Shown here piece after piece: positions 60,431-64,000 of a DNA stretch of 64,000 nucleotides. This stretch comes from Alphaproteobacteria bacterium. GTDB lineage: Bacteria; Pseudomonadota; Alphaproteobacteria; RF32; CAG-239. Position 1 is the first letter of the stretch, and each line of letters starts with the position of its first letter. The translations under genes were made by a program, and so were the position numbers. The notes beneath the pieces were generated by a model. The model ran no database searches. It worked only from the letters and a program-made list of their open reading frames with translations, and had not been told where the DNA came from. Location: positions 25,331-89,330 of the forward strand of contig JAFUEX010000023.1 of the NCBI GenBank assembly GCA_017470165.1, in the 5' to 3' direction.

Positions 60431-62113
60431 ATGGCTGAAGATGAAAATCAAGAGGAAGAGGTAGCGGCGGAAAACGGCGCCGAGCTTCAGCCTGCCGAAA
60501 CTCAACCGCCGGCGGCTAAATCCGCTGAGGTTCCGAAAGAAGCCACCACCATTACGGAAAAATATTTTGCCAACGGCAATAGGTTGCTGACCTTGCCGGG
60601 GGCTTCGCTGGCAATCAACGATGATACAAGACGCTTGCTGGCATTGTTTTCCGATGGGCGTTTTTTGGTTGGTGAGACACACAAGTTTGACGGCCGCGTA
60701 CTGAGCTTTGAAGTATTGGTGCGCCGCAAAAAACTCCCGATTTCTAAGCCGATTTATGTTTCGCAAAATGAGATAAACGCCATTTATGCAGTGGGCGAGC
60801 GCGCACAAATCGCAACCCAATCGGCCGAGGATACGGCGCTCGAACAACTGCAGATGCAAAAAGACTTTGTCAACATCATTGCTCAGGCGGCGATGCAGAA
60901 GGTGTCTGACGTGCACGTGGTGGTGGCAGATTCATCGCAGATTTTGTTTCGAGTTAACGGTATGATGAAAGTGGAGATGGAGTACGGCAAAGAGTGGGGC
61001 GAATCGTTTGTGCGTGCAGCGTTTGCCTCAGCGGATATTTCCGATTCCAACTATGCCCAAAACGAGTTTCAGGGCGCGCAAAAACTGGGTTCTACTCCGC
61101 TGCGCGGCTCTAAGGGTAAGCTGATGTTGCCGCACAATGTGTTGGCTATTCGTCTGCAATTTAATCCGATTGCTTTCGGTTCACAGTATTTGGTTATGCG
61201 CTTGCTTTATGCCGATGATAACCCCGATGGCTCGGGCGATCTGTCGTCACTGGGATTTGGCGAGTATGAAGAGGATTTGTTTTATCGCCTGCGGGCGGTG
61301 CCGGTAGGAATGAGCATTGTGGCAGGGCCGACCGGTTCGGGCAAATCGACCACCTTGCAGCGCAATATGATTAAATTGCTGCAAGAGAAAAATTATGAGT
61401 TGAATTTGCTTACAGTGGAAGATCCGCCGGAATACCCCATCCCCGGAGCACGCCAAATGCCGGTGACTAACGCCAACACCGAAGAAGAAAAAGCCGAACA
61501 ATTTACCAAAGCGCTATCGGCGGCGTTGCGTTCGGACCCCGATATCATTATGGTGGGCGAGATTCGTGCTTTGGCGGCGGCGCAACTGACTTTCCAAGGC
61601 GCCCTTTCCGGCCACGGGATGTGGTCAACTTTGCACGCCAACTCGGCTCCGGCTATAATTAACCGCTTTCGCGATATGGGAGTGGAGACATTTAAGCTGC
61701 TTGACCCTGAGTTAATCAAAGGTCTGATTTCGCAACGTTTGTTCCGCAAACTCTGCCCGCATTGCCGCAAATTGGCCCGAGAAAGGGGCAACGACCCGTC
61801 GGTGCAAAGATTGAAGGTGGCGTTGGGTGATTTCGGGATGGAAAATGCCTATGTGCGCGGTGAGGGCTGCAAAATGTGCAACGGCACCGGGGTTAAAGGA
61901 CGTATGTGTGTGCCGGAGATTATTTTGCCGGATGCAACGTTCTTACAGCTTATGATTAGCGGCGAGACCCGCAAGGCTATCGATTATTGGACGGCAGATT
62001 TGAACGGCCGCACCTTAAAAGAGGCGGCAATTGAGCGTATGCTTAAAGGTTATATTGATTTGGACGAAGTGGAGCGTTGGTGCGGATTGCTGGATCAACG
62101 TCCGGCTTACTAG
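60431..62113 (+). CDS. pilQ: type IVb pilus assembly ATPase (PilQ of R64 naming, GspE family)
   Basis: 560 aa. Walker A VAGPTGSGKSTTLQRN, Asp box LLTVEDPPEYPIPGARQM, Walker B SDPDIIMVGEIRALAAAQL, His box LSGHGMWSTLHANSA, and a tetra-Cys CPHC/CKMC zinc motif (LCPHCRKLARERG; CKMCNGTG). The N-terminal 200 residues are typical for T4b ATPases. It drives pilus extension at the inner membrane. ATG 60431 is used; an upstream TTG at 60413 is possible. Confidence 0.94.
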   Translation: MAEDENQEEEVAAENGAELQPAETQPPAAKSAEVPKEATTITEKYFANGNRLLTLPGASLAINDDTRRLLALFSDGRFLVGETHKFDGRVLSFEVLVRRKKLPISKPIYVSQNEINAIYAVGERAQIATQSAEDTALEQLQMQKDFVNIIAQAAMQKVSDVHVVVADSSQILFRVNGMMKVEMEYGKEWGESFVRAAFASADISDSNYAQNEFQGAQKLGSTPLRGSKGKLMLPHNVLAIRLQFNPIAFGSQYLVMRLLYADDNPDGSGDLSSLGFGEYEEDLFYRLRAVPVGMSIVAGPTGSGKSTTLQRNMIKLLQEKNYELNLLTVEDPPEYPIPGARQMPVTNANTEEEKAEQFTKALSAALRSDPDIIMVGEIRALAAAQLTFQGALSGHGMWSTLHANSAPAIINRFRDMGVETFKLLDPELIKGLISQRLFRKLCPHCRKLARERGNDPSVQRLKVALGDFGMENAYVRGEGCKMCNGTGVKGRMCVPEIILPDATFLQLMISGETRKAIDYWTADLNGRTLKEAAIERMLKGYIDLDEVERWCGLLDQRPAY

Positions 62114-62134
62114 GGATAAAGAAGGATATAAGCA

Positions 62135-63262
62135 ATGGCTGACGAAAATAGCAAACGAAAAGCATCAAAATCCTTGCAGCAGGCTATGCGCAAGTTCAAT
62201 ACGGTGGAAGAATATTATGCCAAAATGATTATTTCGTTTTCGAACAAAACACGGTTGAAACTCTATCGCAAAATTGCTTCGTTAATGCGCAACCGGTTTT
62301 CGTTGATGGACGCTTTGGATATGTTGCATGACTCGGCTTCCAACGGCGGCAAAAACCCCGGCGAACCCTTGGCGATTGCCATTGCCGCGTGGGGACGCGC
62401 CTTAAACAACGGTAAAACTTTTTCCGAAGCCTTGAAGGGATGGGCGCCGGACCGCGAAAGATTGATGCTTTCGGTGGGTGATGTGTCGGACTTGGAAAGC
62501 GCGTTGCTCAACTTGATTAAGGTGTCGGAAGGTTCTACCAAAATGATTCGCCCGATTGTCGGAGCAATTACTTATCCGGCGTTTTTGTTGATGATGGCGG
62601 TACTGATTATTTACGCTATCGGTGTGTATATGGTTCCACCGATGATTGATGCCGCCCCCAATGTTAAATGGCGGGGTATGGCTAAAGATTTGGTCGATTT
62701 GTCGGGATGGATTAAAGACAACTGGATTATCGCCTTTTCTACCCTGCCGGTAGTTATGGCGGTGATTTATTTTACCATCAGCATTTGGACGGGGCGTATT
62801 CGGGTGTTTTTTGATGCCATCCCGCCATGGTCGCTGTATCGTATATTTGTGGGCATCAGCTGGCTGTTGAGTTTGTCAGCGCTGGTTTCGGGAGGAACGC
62901 CTATTTCTACGGCAATGAGAGCCTTGCGCCGCGATGCCTCACGTTATCTTAAAGAACGAATCGACAAAACGCTGGTTTACATCAATAATGGTGAAAACTT
63001 AGGTCAGGCTTTGGACAAGACACGTTTGAATTTTCCGGATGTGGAGGTTATCAACGATTTGAAAATTTATTCCGAGCTTGACAATTTTGAAGAAGCCTTG
63101 AATAATATGGCTAATGAATGGCTGGAAGAATCGGTGATTGTGATTGAGCAAAAAGCCAGTGTATTGAATATGGTGGCATTGCTGGCCATAGGTGCGGTGA
63201 TTGCTTGGGCGGTTATGGGCACCTTTGAGATGCAAGACCAGATTACCAGCAGTATGGGCTAA
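62135..63262 (+). CDS. pilR: type IVb pilus inner-membrane protein PilR (GspF family)
   Basis: 375 aa. Two GspF domains with three TM helices: KIASLMRNRFSLMDALDML, LNNGKTFSEALKGW, PAFLLMMAVLIIYAIGVYMVP, and the second copy LSALVSGGTPISTAMRAL and NNGENLGQALDKT. Platform protein of the pilus motor. 21 bp after the ATPase gene. Confidence 0.93.
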   Translation: MADENSKRKASKSLQQAMRKFNTVEEYYAKMIISFSNKTRLKLYRKIASLMRNRFSLMDALDMLHDSASNGGKNPGEPLAIAIAAWGRALNNGKTFSEALKGWAPDRERLMLSVGDVSDLESALLNLIKVSEGSTKMIRPIVGAITYPAFLLMMAVLIIYAIGVYMVPPMIDAAPNVKWRGMAKDLVDLSGWIKDNWIIAFSTLPVVMAVIYFTISIWTGRIRVFFDAIPPWSLYRIFVGISWLLSLSALVSGGTPISTAMRALRRDASRYLKERIDKTLVYINNGENLGQALDKTRLNFPDVEVINDLKIYSELDNFEEALNNMANEWLEESVIVIEQKASVLNMVALLAIGAVIAWAVMGTFEMQDQITSSMG

Positions 63263-63266
63263 CGAG

Positions 63267-63860
63267 ATGAGAAAACGCAACAAATTAATTAAAACTCTCA
63301 GGCGCTGGTGGGAAGCCGCCCGCAGCAGCAAAACAGTGATTATCTTGAGCGGAATGGCGATTTTGGCACTGTTGATGGCCATTATTATGTTGCAACAGCG
63401 GGATATCGGCGCCAAAGAGGCCGGACTGCAAATTGAAAAGCTGGCCGACAATGTACGCAACTATTATAAGGTGCGGCCGGATTATTGGGGGCTGAGCACC
63501 ACAGAGGTGGTAAAACATCAGCTGTATCCCAAGGATATGGCGGTGAACGGCGGAAAATTGCTGGGATATTTTGCCAATCCGGTAGAAATCGGAATGGATG
63601 GTTATGGTGCGGCCGTTATGCCGACCCTGCGCAGTTTTATCATTGCTTATAACGACTTGAGCAAGGCACAATGCGTGGCTTTGGCTTCGGATCGTTTTCA
63701 TGCCAACTTTTGGCTGGGAGTAAAAGAAATAAGTATCATCAACAATAATGATGAACAAACTTTCGGCTGGCAGACCGGCAGGCATAGTTTGCCGATTGAC
63801 AAAAAGGCTGCGTCAACCTATTGCCGCAATGGCAGCAATTTGTGGTTTCGGATAGAGTAG
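63267..63860 (+). CDS. PilS-like type IVb pilin-related protein
   Basis: 197 aa. Basic N-terminus (MRKRNKLIKTLRRWWEAARSS), one hydrophobic helix (about 22-42), then an extracytoplasmic domain with two Cys (KAQCVAL; STYCRNG) near the C-terminus, as in T4b pilins with a disulfide loop. The canonical prepilin G/x4-E site before the helix is not evident, so it may be a minor pilin or not be cleaved by prepilin peptidase. ATG is 4 bp after the pilR stop. Confidence 0.6.
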   Translation: MRKRNKLIKTLRRWWEAARSSKTVIILSGMAILALLMAIIMLQQRDIGAKEAGLQIEKLADNVRNYYKVRPDYWGLSTTEVVKHQLYPKDMAVNGGKLLGYFANPVEIGMDGYGAAVMPTLRSFIIAYNDLSKAQCVALASDRFHANFWLGVKEISIINNNDEQTFGWQTGRHSLPIDKKAASTYCRNGSNLWFRIE

Positions 63861-63892
63861 TTATAACCAAAGTCATATTACTAAAGAGAGAA

Positions 63893-63921
63893 TTGTATGA
63901 GGGGTGTTTTTGAGCTATAGT
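63893..63921 (+). promoter_or_regulatory. putative promoter for the last gene
   Basis: TTGTAT (63893-63898), 17-nt spacer, TATAGT (63916-63921). A direct repeat GAGCTATA-GTA-GAGCTATA overlaps the -10. Confidence 0.55.
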
Positions 63922-63961
63922 AGAGCTATAAAGGCAAACAAATTTTTTAAGGAGAGGAACA

Positions 63962-64000
63962 ATGACAATATTTAAGCACACAGATGAGGCCGGACGTTCA
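63962..64000 (+). CDS. start of a further gene, cut by the window (prepilin candidate)
   Basis: 13 codons are visible: MTIFKHTDEAGRS. AGGAGAGG precedes the ATG and a separate promoter lies upstream. A short polar leader ending in a Gly, directly after the pilus operon and with its own promoter, is what a major prepilin would show (a G-R-S-x-x-E type site would follow), but the decisive residues are outside the window. Confidence 0.45.
   Translation, partial: MTIFKHTDEAGRS

Overview
The window (roughly 45-50% GC) looks like chromosomal DNA of an uncultured, probably gut-associated alphaproteobacterium. Pointers are the xerD/aroK divergon, acpP near mltG, a three-gene pntAA-pntAB-pntB, a STAS-permease/MlaF/MCE/lipoprotein lipid-transport operon, YbjN and YcgN proteins and a TTAA-N7-TTAA (CtrA-type) box. 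The lineage is inferred from gene content, not from a marker-gene tree.

1-23.1 kb is mostly a type IV secretion locus read on the minus strand: VirB3, VirB4, six exported proteins of no recognised family (712, 224, 291, 186, 482 and 1385 aa; coiled-coil, Cys-rich or Ser-rich), a VirB8-like protein, a small lipoprotein, a second VirB8/DotI-like protein, a VirB9/DotH-like protein, and a DotG/IcmE-type VirB10 with about twenty repeats that runs off the left edge. An extended VirB6 lies at 20.9-23.1 kb, separated by a ROK kinase, aroK, a tiny membrane protein and xerD. VirB3/B4/B6 look like a VirB (type IVA) machine while the DotI-DotH-DotG order is that of Dot/Icm and IncI systems, so the locus appears hybrid.

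23.3-24.7 kb holds three tandem paralogous small genes of unknown function. 24.8-31.8 kb is housekeeping: aldolase, transketolase, a lipoprotein, QueA, a degenerate GGDEF membrane protein and Lgt. 31.9-35.9 kb has YbjN, then four acyl-carrier-protein-like genes. Promoters are recognisable before two of them and terminators follow three positions, so most form separate units; two of the four have lost the phosphopantetheine serine. MltG, canonical AcpP and a small acidic protein follow.

36-49 kb is core genome: groESL (GroEL with a Cys-rich tail and a non-CIRCE dyad over the promoter), a YgjP metallopeptidase, YcgN, DnaB, L28, tRNA-Arg(CCG) with a partial copy of its 3' end 182 bp downstream, a split ChrA pair, Pnt transhydrogenase and an Mla-type operon. 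48.9-51.2 kb is gap-pgk.

51.3-64 kb combines tolQ-tolR-tolA with a type IVb (R64 thin pilus-like) operon: a 546-aa protein with an OmpA-like C-terminus, TcpQ-like lipoprotein, PilN secretin, PilO, PilP, ATPase, PilR, a PilS-like protein and the first codons of a further gene with its own promoter. T4SS plus T4b pilus recalls IncI plasmids, but here both are embedded among core genes.
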